Assembly: GCA_009192285.1 (NCBI GenBank)
Contig: WBVU01000011.1
Coordinates: 1,236,668 to 1,300,667 of the forward strand
Source: Morchella semilibera
Lineage: Eukaryota > Ascomycota > Pezizomycetes > Pezizales > Morchellaceae
Direction of reading: 5' to 3'
DNA length: 64,000 nucleotides
In this document: positions 44,971 to 57,552 of the stretch, piece after piece
Numbering within the stretch: position 1 is the first letter of the stretch
How the letters are laid out: every line of letters starts with the position of its first letter
Made by a program: the position numbers and the translations under genes
Notes under the pieces: model-generated
The model's input: the letters and a program-made list of their open reading frames with translations, nothing else
Told to the model about the DNA's origin: nothing
Databases searched by the model: none

Positions 44971-45977
44971 ATGTCTGGTGGTCTTGAAAAGGCTCTCTTC
45001 AACTTGAAGGTACAGATAGGCACCCTACCTCCAATCACCCATCATCACTTATATCCCATCACTCATACCTCCCCCCCTCCCCCTCCCCCCCTCCACCCCT
45101 CCACCCCTCCCTCCCTCCCCCCCTCCCCCTCCCTTCCCGCATCCCCACCTACCTCCCTCCAATACAAACCCCCGCCGCTGAGCACTGACCGTTCTTCGTT
45201 CCGCACAGTTCACAGCAAAACAGCTGAACCGACAAGCAATCAAAGCCGGCAAAGATGAGAACTCCGAGAAGGCAAAAGTAAAGAAGGTGCGCAACCCGCT
45301 CGCCGTCGGCTCTCGGATAACCTCGGCCCCCGCGCCTCCGAATTATACCGAAAGGCAAAAACATCTGAAAGAGAGAGAGGAAACTGACGGACAACCCGCC
45401 GCTCGCGCAAAAACTTGACGGTTTTTAAAACAGGCAATGCAACAAGGCAACAATGACATCGCAAAGGTCTACGCACAGAACGCCGTCCGTAAGCAGAACG
45501 AACGACTAAACCTGCTCCGACTCGCTTCCCGCATTGATGCCGTCGCTAGTAGAGTTCAGACCGCCGTCACTATGCGCCAGGTCACGGGCAGCATGGCAAA
45601 TGTCGTAAAGGGCATGGACAGTGCAATGAAGACCATGAATCTCGAGAAGATATCCCTGATTATGGATAAATTCGAAAACCAGTTTGAGGATCTAGAGGTC
45701 GCTACCGGATATTATGAAAACGCGACTTCCTCTGCTACGGCGGTGGCTACGCCGCAAGAAGATGTGGATCGTCTCATGGGACAGGTCGCGGATGAAGCCG
45801 GCCTGGAGCTTAATCAGGAGTTTGCGGAGGCAACTCCTTCGCAGCAAAAGATTGGACCGACAGAGCAGGAAGAGGATGGGTACCGTTACTCCTGTCTCAT
45901 AACAACGCTTTTGGCGGGCAGAACTGACAGGAAGGTGTTACAGACTTGGCGAACGTCTAAGGGCTCTGAGGGGATAG
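44971..45977 (+). CDS. DID2: ESCRT-III-associated protein Did2/CHMP1 (Vps46)
   Basis: Did2/CHMP1 recruits and regulates Vps4 for ESCRT-III disassembly in multivesicular-body sorting. Exons 44971-45009, 45209-45286, 45434-45879 and 45944-45977 give 198 aa in frame. [20 protein letters not shown] starts the basic helix alpha1, followed by [40 protein letters not shown] and [20 protein letters not shown], all characteristic. Reading straight through the last intron gives a wrong tail; splicing 45880-45943 yields [10 protein letters not shown], the C-terminal MIT-interacting motif (L-x-x-R-L-x-x-L-R) expected of CHMP1. Intron 1 (198 nt) is long for this genome and holds a C-rich low-complexity tract at about 45070-45145. 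Confidence 0.94.
45070..45145 (+). repeat. C-rich low-complexity tract in Did2 intron 1
   Basis: Runs of three to seven C separated by single T or A; G-rich on the other strand, so a G-quadruplex/i-motif candidate. Confidence 0.8.
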
Positions 45978-47217
45978 ATAAAAGTAACCCGCCACAATGG
46001 TTTGTTACGTGTCTTGTTCCTTGATAGAGCTAGCTTGGGCATGATCCAGCTTGTCTGGATGTCTTTTTGTTTCTTTCACCCTTAACTTTCTTTATTTCCT
46101 CGTGGTTTCGGATTCAACGATCCTTGTTTCTCTGTTTTTGTCTTTCTTGCCTGTTTGCTTTTTTTTTTATGTAGTCGAGGTGCGAGGTGCATGGTATTGG
46201 GAGTATTTTTAGCAATCCTGAGCAAAGCTTAAAAAAGAGTTCCAAATAATGCGATAAAACACTAGTGAACAATTAGTAGATGAATCACGTGGTACAGCCA
46301 AAGCGGCTGGATAAGTAGAGTCGCTCACGGGTATGTGGCGACCACGGTTGCGTGGGAATTTTTACTTTTTTTCCTTCCACAGGACAGCTAAACTTATAAA
46401 AACAAGTAAATGCGAGATAGCGTATGAGGTTTGGGTAGTTCATGGTCTTGAATTATGAATTTTTGCAAATTGATTTTGGTACTCACCATGTTGAGACAGA
46501 AAGATCCCCACGTACCCGTGGTCACCACATACCCGTGAGCGAGTCTACATGCACGACAAGGTCGCTCTACATCTAGACCGCCATTTCATTCACGGCATAC
46601 AGCTATTCAACACAATAGTTATTGGTTTTTTTTTTTTGATCTATCCACTGTTGAAGTAGTCCCATATACCCATTTCCCGATCCCGTTTCCCGTTTCCCCC
46701 ATAATCCCATGGTTCCCATATGTCCTGACCGACCGTTGGAGTCATGTATAGCTACTAAGAAATACAATATTTCAGTGGCCTGCCTCACCTATATAGCAGC
46801 ATCCAAAAAGGAGAAAGAAATGAAGAAAGAAAATGAGAGAAAATGATAAGCAAAACCCAATCCGCCCAGCCGTCACAAGGTATAGATTCAAACGCCTTCT
46901 TTTCTCTCGAGAAAGAAACGCCAGAGTCCAATGCTCCTGACAGGATATAAATAAGAGTATAAACAGGAAAGAAATATGGAAAATCACTTGACAGGGGCTA
47001 TCAAAACAAAAAGAGATGTGAATATAAAAGAGGAAATAAAATATTTATCCGTTGTCCCGACAAAGATGAGAAAAATTGAAAAAGTAAATGAAACCCAAGA
47101 GAAGGTGAGAGGAATGGCAAACATGGTACATTTCCCTTAATTTCCGGCTTTCTTTTGCCTATCCCCCCGTGGATACTGTATCGAACAACTAAAAATTATT
47201 CCAGGCTTGCTAGCACT
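45978..47217. other. Intergenic between convergent Did2 and homeobox genes
   Basis: 1.24 kb without a gene. It holds the TA-flanked MITE at 46318-46545 and probable 3' UTRs. Confidence 0.65.
46318..46545. mobile_element. MITE-like element with about 39-bp terminal inverted repeats and TA flanks
   Basis: The left end begins GAGTCGCTCACGGGTATGTG and the reverse complement of the right end begins GACTCGCTCACGGGTATGTG; similarity continues to about 39 bp with roughly four mismatches. The element is 228 bp and has no coding capacity. TA occurs directly outside both ends (46316-46317 and 46546-46547), as expected of the TA target duplication of Tc1/mariner-type elements. Its autonomous partner is not in this window. 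Confidence 0.8.
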
Positions 47218-49034
47218 CTAAGGCTCGCGGTTTTGAGGAAAGTTGGGGGGATGTGATGATGAGCGCTTGCGTTGGTGTCCAAACTCCCGACCAAACATGG
47301 GTATCACCTTGTCTGGTCGGTCTGAATCTTGCTCATTTTGAGGAGCACCAGGAGCCCCTGCCGACCCTATTGATCCTGTTCCTCTGTTTAGGTATGACGA
47401 ACTAAATGAGGTCGCATCCGCAGGCGCGCTCATTTGAGGAATCTGGAACTCTTGCGGTGGGGCAAGGGGTGCCGTTGCGAAGCCAGACATGGTTCCTCCA
47501 GAGTGGGGTGTCAATGGAGGTTGCGGGTATTTAAAGTCCGATAGTGTCAACGGCGGTGGGAAGCTTGGCGGTGGTCGTGCCTGATGCCCAGACGGTGGTG
47601 CTGGTGACGGATAAGGGTGAGTGTAAGGTCCTAGACAGGAAGGTTAGTTTAGATCTAAGATCGATCGTATTGCAGCGTAGTCCAGACATAACGCTTATAC
47701 ATACCTTGTGGCGTGTGCACATATGGACTGTGGGGCGTTTCTGGAGGAACACTTCTTGGAGGTTCGTTGAAGGGTAATCCCTGTATTGAGTATGCGCTAG
47801 GGCTCAATTGGTATTCTCCGTGATCGATGGTATTTGCCGAATAAGGTGTACTAGCTCTCAATGGGGAGCTAGCAGATTCCGACATCGAACGTGGGATGTC
47901 TTGAAGCTGTAAGCGGGGCACACTGGTGCGAAAGGGATCGGTAGGCCGGGAAAATGGGTTTCCACGTTGCTGGGGGCCAAGTGGAGCTGTCATGTACCCG
48001 AGATACGACGGACGTTCCCCAGTAGAAGAGACAGGGGACAGTAGCTCACCAGACGAAGTCGTAGGAGTAAAAGACAGTCCGGCAAAACCCGGTGTAGTTG
48101 GTGATACGACAACATCCTCTTCGCCAAGGTGTCTTCGTCGGAGGGGATCGGTCCGGCCATACCCCCCCATGTTTGTAGTAGGAGAATACTCTGTAGGCGA
48201 GGCAATAGGCGTCCCCATCATCCGGCCTGAACCATAGGTGTGTAATGTTTGAAGAATTGGGAACTCCTCTGGTAAAGCGCGCGATTTCATCATGCGCTCT
48301 CGGTCATCGCTACTCATTCGTTTCAGTTTGGCTCTCCTGAGACATGCATTAGTAACCAAATCTCGGTTGTACAAGCTTTAGACCAAGGAACAATCCTACC
48401 TATTTTGAAACCAGACTTGTACTTGACGAGGGCTTAATCCAGGGATCTCCCTAGCCAATCGTTCCCGATGAGCTGCGTCAGGATGCGCTTGTCTGGCGAA
48501 CTCACTCATGAGGAAGCGAGTTTGGTTATGTGTAAGACTTAATTTCCCCGGGTTTTTTACGTCAGCCGGAATTGCGCACTTAGGGTGACTCAAAGTAGTC
48601 AAGATCAATTCTTACCGAAACCGTTTCATCTTTCTTTTTTCTTGTCGACGTTCGCTTAGAGACATATGATGTTCCCCTTGCGATCCGGAAGACTGACCAG
48701 TTATATCAACAGAATGTCTATGTTCTGAGTGTGAGGAAGGATGTGAGTGTGGACTGTCAATCATCGAACCAGCTGAGGAATGGGGAGAGCCTATATGCTC
48801 TTCATGGGACGCCGAGGTAGGCCATTCCCTGAACTCCCCTGCCTCGGATACTGGTCCCGGACTGTATTGCTCATACACAGGTGGTAATTGGTTGTGTGAT
48901 GGATGGTGGTGGTGGTGGTGGTGGTGGTGGTGTCCGTCTTGCTCTTGGTGTAGTACGGATGAAGTATCTCTCTCCAAGCGTTGCTCTCTCCAAGGCATGT
49001 GTCCAGAGGACTGATCTGCGCCAAACTCTGACAT
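47218..49034 (-). CDS. Homeobox transcription factor
   Basis: Exons 48616-49034, 48400-48537, 47705-48336 and 47218-47630 give 533 aa in frame. The homeodomain spans exons 1-3: EKRKMKRFRLTHNQTRFLMS, EFARQAHPDAAHRERLAREI, PGLSPRQVQVWFQNRRAKLK; the recognition helix with WFQNRR is intact. Intron 1 (78 nt, 48538-48615) must be spliced for the helix-1 sequence; shorter splices would leave a 27-35 nt intron, below the fungal minimum. The N-terminus has a ten-His run (about 48906-48931) and is Ser/His/Gly-rich; after the homeodomain comes ALPEEFPILQTLHTYG and a long Pro/Ser/Thr-rich tail, usual for fungal homeobox regulators. I chose ATG 49034 because it is the first ATG for 1.36 kb; the frame is open 96 nt further up without an ATG. 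Role unknown; such proteins often control development. Confidence 0.88.
48903..48933 (-). repeat. CAC (poly-His) trinucleotide repeat inside homeobox gene
   Basis: About ten consecutive His codons, mostly CAC, visible as GTG/GGT repeats on the plus strand. Length variation between isolates is likely. Confidence 0.85.
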
Positions 49035-50389
49035 CTGGTTAAAGTTGTGGTTTTTCAAGGTCGAAGGATTCCCCCAAACTTCTAATCCTCGATCTTCCCG
49101 GTATTGTGGTGTGTTTAGTAGTGAAGGCACTTTGACGAATCAAAAACAATGTGTCTATACAACCAACAAATGTAGCCGCTGAGTGCTTATGGTAGATGTT
49201 GCAATAAGAGCGGATATTTGTAGCAATAGTAGTAAATCACCGGATATTACTCGGAAAAAGATGAAATAAAATAAAAGTCGATATGGCCCCAAATTTCAGG
49301 TAAAAAAGCAATTCGTATTATAGCTGTTCCTGCGTCTCGCCAAGTCTCAGTGATCAGGCCGTATTTCGTGCTTCGTTTCGTTAATTCCGGGAATCCGGTG
49401 TTGTAATGGTGCGTGCGTGTTCAAAATGGCGTCGAGCCTGTTGCAAAGAATTTTATTGACGTAATTGAGCTGAGATCTCCGAATAATTGTGAAAGGTATA
49501 AAAATATTTGGAAGAAAAGAATGGGCAAGGTAGATCAATAATGGGCCCTGGGAGGACAGGTGAGGGAGGAGGGAGACTTGGGTGTGTGTGTGGCGCGGGC
49601 AAGGCACGGTATGTATAGTGACCGTTAAGCTGGAGTGAACGGCTAACTAGGTAGAGTACTACAGTTGGACAGGCTGCTTGTAAGGCGTGCAACGAAGCAG
49701 GTAGTACCTAGAGACGCAAGAAAGAGTGACGAAGGACTGAGATCGGTGTAGCAACAAGGGGATCAGTGTTGGTGATCTTTTGGGGGACAGACTGCTGGGG
49801 TAATTCGGGCAAGTAGACCGTCCACCGGCAAAAATGAGTGATAACGGTAAGTCTATATGGAGAAATGTTTGAATGAGGGAACGACCAGCGGGAAGCCAAC
49901 AATAGCTTCACAGGTACTGATCCAGCAGCCGTGACCCAGCACAGAGAAGTTTAAGTAAAAAAAAAAAAAAAGAAGAAGAAGAAAGAAAGTGGTAGGGCAA
50001 CAGTATGAGGATTGTTGCAGTGGACAAGCCAATAAGAAAAAATGAAAGAGAGAAGAGAAGAGAAGAGAATGAAGCGTAGAGATGATAATTCTCAAACAGA
50101 GAAGCTGGGGGGTGGTGGTTATCAAGATATATTATATGTAGGTAATAGTAGGAGAGGAATTGGGATTACTTGGAAGTCAAAGCGGAGACAGAGAGGTACG
50201 GCCCACAAACGGTTGTCAGGGAATCTATCAAGCGAAGGAGGACAGAATGGAAGAATGAACGAAGGTGGACTAGCACAACCAGAGGTGCGGAATAGACGCA
50301 CGGGCTGTCGACGAATTTCTGAATCTGCAGTTGACGAGGAGTAGAACGAGGGTGGAGCGTGGGCACGGGGCCTGGTTGTGTAGCCTTTG
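49035..50389 (-). promoter_or_regulatory. ATG-free leader region of the homeobox gene
   Basis: Reading the minus strand upstream from the start codon, there is no ATG for 1355 nt (no CAT on the plus strand between 49035 and 50389), while the plus strand has about 22 ATGs in the same interval. The next 628 nt (50393-51020) are also free of minus-strand ATGs, so only one occurs in about 2 kb. The strand is pyrimidine-rich (many CT and CTT runs, and a T15 run opposite 49957-49971). This is what a very long 5' untranslated leader under selection against upstream AUGs would look like. Transcription start and any leader introns are unknown. Confidence 0.6.
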
Positions 50390-52130
50390 CATGAATATAG
50401 ATGGCCCAGGTTTGAGAATAAGGCGGGGCCCACGTATGAGCAGGAGGAGGGTGGGAAAAGGGTGAAGGAGGAGTGATAGTAATAGTAGTGGGAGTAGTGG
50501 AAGTATCAGCAGAAATACTTAGTGAGAGTAGTAAGAAGATAAGGATCAAAACCAGAAGTTGGGGCAGGAGATTCAGAAAAAATGTGGACTGCTCAGCCAA
50601 CAGTGGAAATCAGTAGCAACAGGAATAGCAAAATAGCCAACAGAAGATCAAAATGAGGCAGTAGCTAACAGGCAGCAGGCAATAAGTGACAGGGCAAATG
50701 AGTTAATACTCTACTGGGCGGATAGAGGAGCCACAACCAAGTGGGGACCGATTCAAGCTCCAGGAGGAGAAGTGTCGGAGGGTGGGGGGATGGGTAGCCC
50801 AAAGGAGCCCTTGTGTTATGAGACGAGTTTTGGGTCCGGATTAGCTACCACTGCTACGGCAGAAGTAATAGATATTGCAAAAATGGGACTGGCGATGGTG
50901 GTGAAGTATATGCAGGTGAAGTCGCGGAAGCGACAACTGACTACTCGTGAGGCTGCGGGGAACAGGTCTGGTCTGGTCTATCTGTCTGCACTCTTTCTTG
51001 CCTGAAATCTCTCTCGGGCTCATTTTTCTTTTCTCCCTTCTATCGGAGTACCCCCCCACCCCACCCCTCTGTCTTCTGTCTTCTTCAAGCGCAGGATCAT
51101 GCAGAATTATTTTCGGCATTGAAGTGGAAAAGAACAGAAGAAAAAACGTCTTCTTGCAGATCAAGGACGAGAACCTGTCAAGGCTGATGCATACAGCAAG
51201 CAGCAGGAGCAGGAGCAGGAGCAGCAGCATTAGGTACTAGCAGCAAAAGTAGTAGCAGCAGCTGACTATCCGGCTAGAGGAGGAGGACTACCGTGCTCGC
51301 ATAAGGGAGAAAAGCAGCAGGAACATTAAACAAGAGTTCAAACAGTAGTAACAAGTACAAGTAAAACGGCCAAACACTACTAAGAAGCCAAGCAGCCACT
51401 ACTATTCCCAGGACAGCCATGTGTACAGGTAAAGTGCAGGAGCAACAACAGCAATGCACATTACAACAGCAGTAAATAGTAGCAACAACTATAATCAAAC
51501 AAAAAATACTGTAAGGGCGGGGTGTGGGTTTAGGAATAGGATTGTAAGTGGAAAAGTGTACCGGGAGTTGTTTCAAGTTGAGTGTCGCGAGCGCTCGAGC
51601 ATTCCTGTAAGTACATGTATGTACCGGAGGTTTTGCAACGAGGTTCCCGAAATCTCCTCTAGACCTGATTGCAGAGCTTGGGGACAGTAACAGTAGGGCC
51701 TGAGCAGGGCTCCAGGCTCGTCAGAGCAGCAATTGTAACGGCCGATGCGGATCATGGGTGGATTTGGGCATGGATGGGCGTATGTGATCTATCCATCATC
51801 ACCCTCCATGGCAGGGCATGCAGCCACGCTGCTGTTAGAAGCTGCGCGCTGCTGCTGCATCCTTGAACTGGCCTGTTTTGCTTTTTCGGTTCACACACCT
51901 TATCCGCCTAGTCGCTGCGGTAGCGGTGTCGTTGTGGCACATTTTCCTTTAGCCCGTCCCTGGGTCTCCCCCATATCTGATCCCGCCATCGACGAATCCA
52001 GCTCCCAACTGCACGCAAGCGAAATGTTCCTGTCCCTAACTAGCAGGCTAGCCCAGATATATTTCTACCGAAGGGCATGCAGAGCAAGTATCTGATCCTC
52101 CTCCCAACCCGTCATTTTTCCCCCCCTTCT

Positions 52131-52153
52131 CTTATTTATTTATTTATTTATTT
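52131..52153. repeat. TTAT tetranucleotide repeat
   Basis: Five perfect TTAT units followed by a T-rich tract. Confidence 0.85.
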
Positions 52154-55100
52154 CTTTTTCCTTCACCTTTCCCGGCGGATACCTTTGCCATGCCCAGCCC
52201 TTTTCTCTGGGTTTTTATTTTTCTTTCTTTTAAACAACGAGGCAGTGAAACCTCTGGTGCCGAACGCAGCACGTACGGCTCGTCCCGAAGCAATCGATTT
52301 GATAGATATGTAGTATGTACTCTAAGGCGCCAACCAAATCCTCCATTTGGTTAGCAGGCAGCCCTGTCAAAGCTCTCACGCTGGTTGCAGCTATGCCCGA
52401 TGACTCGGCGATGGCACCGCGTGGCATCGGTTTGACAGGAAATTTGACGGATTGTGATATCCCAGCCTTGGTGGGGTTGAAAAACCGTTGCTCGGCGGGA
52501 AAACTGTTGAGCCTATTTTCAACATCCTCCGTGGGGTCCGAGGATAGAAGGCGGGGGGAGAGAGAGGGGGGGGGGGGTGAGAAGTTGAAGGAACCCCTCA
52601 TGAGTAACCTCCGAGGGACGGGGCTGGACCTAGTTCGTTAGAATTGGCCGACGCGTCTCTAGGATACAAAAGATGAAAAGATAAACATCTCGCCTGTGGA
52701 AGCCTACGTCTCGTTAAATCACGAACAAAAGTACACACCCATCCATGTGCGGAGAATTGTTCGGTGAAATTGAGATCGACGGGATCTAGTCATGAAAAAT
52801 CCCGGGGCGAAGAACAAACAATGAGAGAAGATGAACGGAAAAAAGCTATAAAGCGAAGAATTATTATGTATGACAGCTGCATGTCTCGTGATGGATTCGC
52901 TATAATTCCCCGACGGAACCATTTCCCTCCTTTCCCAGCAACTTGTGTGCGAGCAGCATAGGAAGCAAGCCAGCAGCAATGTACGTGCATCAGGCACGGG
53001 CCAGTCGGATCTTGGCTACATGTAACTGCAGTTAATAAGGAGCCAGGAAAAAGGAAAGAGAGACAACATGCTGCACTATCTACCGTAGCGAACACTCGAG
53101 TACATACTTAGTTTTCGGAGCAACAGAGGTTGAGAGAAATAAACCAAACTCATCGGAAAAAGGAATGAATATACGTACATACAATATGCACGAATAACAA
53201 AATAAGATCACTAGGGGGTGGGAGGTGTAAATTTCGGACGTTTTTGAACGACGTCCAACAAAGTTGCCCTTGCAGGTTTCCGGTGTGCCTAGCACCGACG
53301 TTGTCTCCAAGAGTGAGTGCAACGGCCAACCTGCAGTCTTTTGATAATCATGGAGAGTAAGAGATGCACACCACTGCAGCACTGCAGCAAACGGGCGAGC
53401 TGCGCGTCATCTAGCAGAAAGGGCTGTTTGCCACACTTTGTTTACAAGGAACCCTGTCCAAACGACCTCCCTCTCCCCTCACTGAAGGGCTGTATGTAAG
53501 TCAAGTCAGCCTTCTTGGAGACCACCTCGATGGTAAAGTCATCTGCATACATATATTCCTTTTTCTTTATGCGCGATAAATCAGTTTTATTTTCTTTTTC
53601 CCCCCTCATGCTCAGCCTTAGAGTAGTTTCACTCCATCGAGAGAACCGGTACAATCCTATCGTGCATGGACCCCAGGACTTTCCACATCTTAATTACGAC
53701 ATTCAACACCTGCTTGAGACTGTCTTCTAGAAGCCTTCCTCATTGACAAGGCCTGACGAAACACTACAACCACCAATCCGGAAAAGTAATTGTGCGGAAC
53801 AACCCTGGACTATACCGTGCGTGTCTAAGGTCCACCAAAGCCCCCACTACATCCATCTTTACACGCACATGATATTTCATCCGCAAAGGGGTATATGTGG
53901 AAGCTGGTAAGTTGATTCTTATATTCCCTACACAAAGCAAAAGATATCTGACAACCTTATCGCGGAATTCGGGAGCCAAACCCAATCGATCGGGTTGCAT
54001 GCATGATGTCTCGATTCTGGCGGTCAAAGCGTAACAGATCATTCACAACTGCAATGATTTTCTTTCTTCTGTAGGCAGGTACTCTATAGGGTTGAAATTA
54101 TAGAAACAGCATAGTCGTTATAGACAGGCTCGGCCCCAGCCGATACGGAGCAATCCTCTTGTAACGTCTATGCAGCACGGAGATCTTTTGACCGCGAAAA
54201 GTGGGATGTATCAAACTTCTTGCCCTGTTCCAGAAGATTTCGCTAAGCTTTGGATGTTTTCTCCCACTCCTTCCCGAAGGACCCGAGACCGACGCTCTAG
54301 CGCGTGTCAAGCGCAATGCACAATTGTAAACCCGAAACTATAAGGTCGTTGGCTGTTCTGTGGTAATGGTCATAGTGGTAATGTTTACCTTAGTAGACGT
54401 TAGGTATAGTAGTCTTTACTATTGTTTCGATCTGAGACCATTATTTCCGCCGGACGTACCCGGGGCTCAGTATATCAGCCATATAGGCCAGAAACCTGTC
54501 TTGAGGGAGAAATTGGTTTCGTAATTTCTCAGGTAAAGTAAACTCACTGCACTGCTACCTGAGTAAAATTTATTCCCCACCAAGCTTGCATAATCCACTG
54601 GCCACATGATCGTAGGTGAGGCGGATATAGGCATCATCGGAAAAGAAAAATTCACATTTGATAGGAACCGAATTGCTTTCATTAATCCTCACGTGGCCAC
54701 TCGATTCCCATCATAGATAGAGTAGCATAAATAAAACATAATAATGCATTCAACCCATCAATTTATATTATATAGGTTGCCCGCTAATCTAGCCAACGAA
54801 AATTGTCTGGGCTATTGAAGTTTCCAGGGAGAAAGGGTCATATACTTTGGATGACCAACAAATTGTTTCCCGGTTTACTAGTGCATGTAAAAATAGTGTA
54901 TTCCAATCTCGATAGAAATCGTGCAAACATCAACATTGAAAGCCTAGTATTAGGCGTATATTTCAGGCCTTGTAGTTCTTAGACCGGTTGATTGATTGGC
55001 ATGATTCTCGCTGATGCAATTAATGGATTAAACAAATAAAAAAAAAAAAAAAAAAAAGAGACAGGATTCGCTGGCTGACGCATGATACCTACGGGAAAAC

Positions 55101-57070
55101 CAGGGTACAAAAGGGAATAAACTAAATAATCTGGTAAGAACTGTTTACCTGGTAAAACCAGAACAAAGCAAAATTAAAAATAATATAAAAAAAGGTAAAA
55201 AAAGAGGATCTATAGTATCTACATACGCACGTTTGACAGTTATATAGGTACTATCAAGGAGACCCTCGCTCTTCCAGCCCAGCATCTCCTAACCAGCCTG
55301 TAGGTAGGAGCACCATGCGACCCACCATTTAACTTCGTTAAAGCATATACGATCGCGCACAAATGATATAGACACCCATCCATTGGTGCCATATCTACCT
55401 ATCTCTTCCCTTACTTATGCGAAGCATATGTACGTCAACTTTGTTAGAGTAGGTTGTATCAATACCATCTCTTAGTTGGATGCCCTGGCGACAATAAGCG
55501 AGCGAATGAGGAAGCAATGCTTGCAAGAATACATGTATGGAGCCTTTGTCAGGGTCGACGCCAAAGATAGAGGTATCATATTCGGTCTGTGTCCTTGCAC
55601 CCCCGCATTCACTCACTGAAACTGGATTTAGCACATGTGAGTGGCAGACAGGCATACATGGCGACGTATACACAAAATCAACGCTTTTAATTGCACCGGA
55701 ATTCGGGTGAAGGGGAAGAGGGCAGGCAGGAGTCGGTCAGCCAAGCGGAGTATCCATAAACCTAGTAATTAGAGTCGGATAAGAAAACGAACGAGAGTCA
55801 TGACAAGTGACGAGTCATTACTATCATCACGTCATACTATCATGCAAGTTCTCAGGTTAAAATAATAGAGGTCAGTTTCCCCTCAATTTCTCCCTCATCG
55901 GACAGACAGGATGTGGATCAGAAGCACAAGCTTCTCAAATAGGACAGATGCTCCGTCATGGCGTGAATGTTCTTTGGGTTAAAGTAAAAGAAGAAAAACA
56001 AAAAAGAAAGGCTGCACCTGTGCTGTTGTGCACAGAGCATCTTACGCCTCTAGCCTTCTGGTATCTCATACCGTATTTATCCTCGAATAGTGCTGCCGTC
56101 AACAACCGTGTAAAGAAATTACACAAGCAAAACATGCCTGTATATCCTGCCATGTCAGTGTATGCACCCACGTTTCTTCTACCACAAAGAACGAAAGAGA
56201 TATCCTTCTCTCACAGCACTCCGACCCGCCGCAGCAGGCGCTGAAACTAATGCATACACTCGGCAGCACAAGCCTGAGCCCGGCCCCCTCATGCCTGTAT
56301 ATATTTTTCCGGTATTATAAAGAGTACTGAGCGGCGGCTGAGTGGCAAAGTAATATCTCTCACGTTTTTCCCTTCCCGAGCTTGGAACACATTGATGATA
56401 TCTCGGCGCTTGCATCCACCCTGTACTAACAGGCAAGCGTGGTTTTCTCAAGATGGTAAAAAGGGAAGCTTTCAGGAAATTCCGGAGTCTAACACGGAAA
56501 AATATCAGGGAGAAAGGAGGGTGTATCTATATACCCCTACCTATACCCCTCACACTCGGAAGGACCCGGTAAAGGGTAGTATAGATGCAGATGGTAGAGA
56601 GGAAGGAGGAGGGAATGCTGTTGCACGGAGATACGAATAGGGTGGCTAAAGTGGATGCTGGCTTCGATCACGAGGAGCCTAGACTGGGCGCGATCATTCC
56701 TAATCTAAAGTTATGACCCCTGCCAATCGTGCCGGCCTCATAACGGGCAAGAAAAACGAAATTGAGCTATCAGCAGGCCTATGAGTATCTGGGGTAGGGG
56801 ATTAGTAGTCCCTTAGATTGGGAAAACCAGTACAATGAATTTTCAGAGCACATGGGAACTGGGGGTTTCCGCAGCTAACAATCATCGTAATCTCAGCGTA
56901 GTTTATCGGAAGTTGCATATATTGAACTTAGAATGAACGGGGTACATAGTGTATGACTAGGGTGATATTGCACCCGCGTGTGCGTAGACGCTTGATTGCG
57001 AGCAGGGATTTGGGTTCGGAGCAAAAGGATGCTCAACCTGATTTTGATTCTTTTTTTTTTCTTTTCGTTT

Positions 57071-57099
57071 TTTCTTTTTCTTTTTCTTTTTCTTTTTCT
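57071..57099. repeat. CTTTTT hexamer repeat
   Basis: Five tandem CTTTTT units within a longer T-rich tract from about 57050. Confidence 0.85.
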
Positions 57100-57552
57100 T
57101 TGAATAAAACACAAGATGAACGAGAAAAAGAGAAGGGTCAAGGCGGCAAAGATCTCCCAGATGTATATCTACATCTATAAGTTTTTCATTTCGGGATGAG
57201 AAGCCGACCCAGGTTAAATGCCATGCATGGCCTATCACTTAAAACCTCTTGCTGTAGCCTTGAAGTCCTAGTTGAGAGAATTCGTGCCTCCCTGAGCCCT
57301 AATCGACAGATAACCTTCTATTTGATAAAAATTACCACCCCATTCTGATCCGTGTAGTGTTATTAAGGACCTCAATTCGTTGTGCTGCCATTTTTGTCGA
57401 GATGCAGAGCTTTCACATTCATATCTGGCCTCGACCTCACGATCTCCTCCAAGTTAAACCGGTTCGCCTTCTTTCTAAGTTGATGCGGATGTTTAAACCC
57501 CAACCAATTTTGCGTGTCAGCCACCAATACCCCCCCTCTAGTTCTTATTAGA

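Larger units (their letters stand above)
50390..57552. other. 7-kb gene-poor block
   Basis: No gene supported. The left end probably contains the homeobox promoter. Simple repeats: AGC/AGG-rich 51195-51235, TTTA array 52131-52153, A run 55038-55057, CTTTTT array 57071-57099, G run about 52567-52576. TACATGTA at 51612, 53017 and 55530. Confidence 0.6.

Noticed and set aside
44614-45258. 214-codon open frame overlapping Did2 exon 1
   Set aside because: It is in the Did2 frame only through the first exon and then reads the C-rich intron; the upstream part is low-complexity and unlike Did2 N-termini.
48582-48615. Very short intron (27 or 35 nt) in the homeobox gene giving extra residues before the homeodomain
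   Set aside because: Below the usual fungal minimum, and a 78-nt intron with a CTGAC branch-like site gives a proper homeodomain helix 1.
50841-51576. Minus-strand Leu/Cys-rich open frames (51230-50841 and 51576-51274)
   Set aside because: Composed of CAG/CTG and TTG-type repeats giving poly-Leu; no ATG context or domain; more likely leader or repeat DNA.
52230-52641. Overlapping open frames on both strands
   Set aside because: Mirror-image frames without known motifs; poly-G at one end; no supporting splice structure.
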